Source: Capsulimonas sp.
GTDB taxonomy: Bacteria > Armatimonadota > Armatimonadia > Armatimonadales > Capsulimonadaceae
NCBI GenBank assembly: GCA_025963815.1
Contig: JAOQAA010000592.1
Span: forward strand, 1 to 6,268
DNA: 6,268 nucleotides
Reading direction: 5' to 3'
Shown here: positions 5,599 through 6,268 of the stretch, in pieces
Layout of the letters: every line of letters begins with the position of its first letter
Numbering within the stretch: position 1 is the stretch's first letter
Notes under the pieces: model-generated
The model's database searches: none
Told to the model about the DNA's origin: nothing
What the model saw: the letters and a program-made list of their open reading frames with translations, nothing else
Made by a program: the position numbers and the translations under genes

Positions 5599-5603
5599 AT
5601 ACT
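5575..5603 (+). promoter_or_regulatory. Near-consensus sigma-70 promoter for the FliB-like gene
   Basis: TTGACA (5575-5580), a 17-nt spacer and TATACT (5598-5603) match the vegetative consensus in 11 of 12 bases with ideal spacing. Transcription would start near 5610, giving a leader of about 78 nt to the ATG at 5688. This is the strongest promoter in the window. It suggests housekeeping expression, unlike the alternative-sigma control usual for late flagellar genes in model enterics. Confidence 0.75.
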
Positions 5604-5687
5604 GGGATTTCAAAACGGATTTGGCGATTGTCACACTGGGTAAGAATAAAATCTGCTGACAGTCATGCGGCCACAAAGGAGTCGGTC

Positions 5688-6268
5688 ATGCTTCGCCCTA
5701 TCAAATTACTGCAGCCGAGATATTTTGCGGATTTTCGCTGTATCGGCTCCGACTGCGAAGACACGTGCTGCGCGGGTATGGGCGTCGTGATCGATAAGCA
5801 CACGTACGGCAAATATCAGGCATGCGAGCACCCCAAGCTGAAGCCCATCATCGAAACAGGAATCGCGCTGAACCCGGCGTCCGTGAACGACGCCACTTAT
5901 GCGCAGGTGGTCGTCAAGGATGGACACTGCCCGTTTCTCACCGACGAACGCCTTTGCGCAATCCAGCAGATCCTTGGCGAGCGAGCGCTCTCGCGCACCT
6001 GTTCGATGTTTCCACGTGCGATGAGTACGGTCGACGGCGTCATCGAACGCTCTCTCTATCTCTCCTGCCCTGCCGCCGCCAGGGCCGTCCTGCTCAATCC
6101 CGAGCCGATGAAGTTCGACAAGATCACCGAGGAACAGGACGAACGGTTCACGGACTTCCCCGTGTTGGACAGCGCGGATGTGGCGGGATCGTCGAAGCCT
6201 TACCGTTATTTCTGGGAAGTGCGGCAGTTCGTGATTTCTCTGCTGCAAAATCGCGCTTACTATGTCTG
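5688..6268 (+). CDS. fliB: FliB-like flagellin lysine-N-methylase, N-terminal part
   Basis: The gene runs off the window after 193 codons. FliB-family enzymes methylate lysine side chains of flagellin; characterised members are about 400 aa, so roughly half is visible. The start PRYFADFRCIGSDCEDTCC (residues 10-28) is the family signature, with cysteines 18, 23, 27 and 28 in a C-X4-C-X3-CC cluster. Later come GHCPFL (79-84), ERLCAIQQILGE (87-98) and SRTCSMFPR (102-110), and then Cys127; this Cys-rich layout is shared with YkgJ-like proteins and is thought to hold an Fe-S cluster or other metal. AAAGGAG at 5675-5681, 6 nt before the ATG, fixes the start, and a strong promoter lies upstream. 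No flagellin gene is in view, and family members also occur without obvious flagella, so another protein substrate is possible. The family call is firm; the substrate is inferred. Confidence 0.85.
   Translation, partial: MLRPIKLLQPRYFADFRCIGSDCEDTCCAGMGVVIDKHTYGKYQACEHPKLKPIIETGIALNPASVNDATYAQVVVKDGHCPFLTDERLCAIQQILGERALSRTCSMFPRAMSTVDGVIERSLYLSCPAAARAVLLNPEPMKFDKITEEQDERFTDFPVLDSADVAGSSKPYRYFWEVRQFVISLLQNRAYYV

Noticed and set aside
5500..5676. N-terminal extension of the small 4-TM protein up to an ATG at 5676
   Set aside because: The 59 extra residues are not membrane-like, overlap both promoters, and the strong GGAGG site fits the GTG at 5499.
5706..6248. Minus-strand open frame of 180 codons opposite the FliB-like gene
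   Set aside because: The plus strand carries the FliB signature motifs from a well-placed start; the antisense product shows no domain.

Overview
The window is about 6.3 kb of moderately GC-rich bacterial chromosome. It carries seven protein-coding genes, two of them cut by the window ends. I see no rRNA, tRNA, CRISPR array, transposase, integrase, phage gene or defence system. Two extracellular-type plant-polysaccharide glycosidases, a flagellin-methylase homologue, several uncharacterised membrane proteins and GC-rich intergenic repeats suggest a free-living, saprophytic, soil- or plant-associated bacterium. Armatimonadota (Capsulimonas-like) is my tentative guess; other carbohydrate-degrading phyla such as Planctomycetota, Chloroflexota or Acidobacteriota are not excluded.

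Layout. Positions 1-437 (+) hold the C-terminus of a GH51 alpha-L-arabinofuranosidase. Positions 438-635 are a convergent intergenic region with three copies of a GC-rich repeat of about 25 nt in mixed orientation, followed by a second hairpin. A complete secreted GH31 alpha-glycosidase lies on the minus strand (636-2744). A divergent intergenic region (2745-3001) carries a -10 box for GH31, a perfect 16-nt palindrome that matches the CRP-type consensus, and a -10 box facing right. A tightly coupled pair of membrane proteins follows on the plus strand: an 8-TM protein that looks like an internal duplication (3002-3814) and a 4-TM CopD/HemJ-like protein (3811-4263). Next is an uncharacterised soluble protein (4283-5074) that appears to be made from a leaderless mRNA. 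Its 3' end overlaps by 10 nt a convergent small 4-TM protein (5065-5499, minus). Divergent from that gene, behind an almost perfect sigma-70 promoter, is the N-terminal part of a FliB-like flagellin lysine-N-methylase (5688 to the window end).

How the genes fit together. The two glycosidases would act on plant-wall side-chain sugars (arabinose; alpha-linked xylose or glucose), but they are convergent and therefore not one operon. The two membrane proteins are translationally coupled and probably form one functional unit of unknown role. The remaining genes look like independent transcription units. The most unusual material is the repeat cluster, the CRP-like operator between divergent genes, the leaderless start, the duplicated membrane protein and the antisense gene ends. 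None of it amounts to a clearly new multi-gene system.
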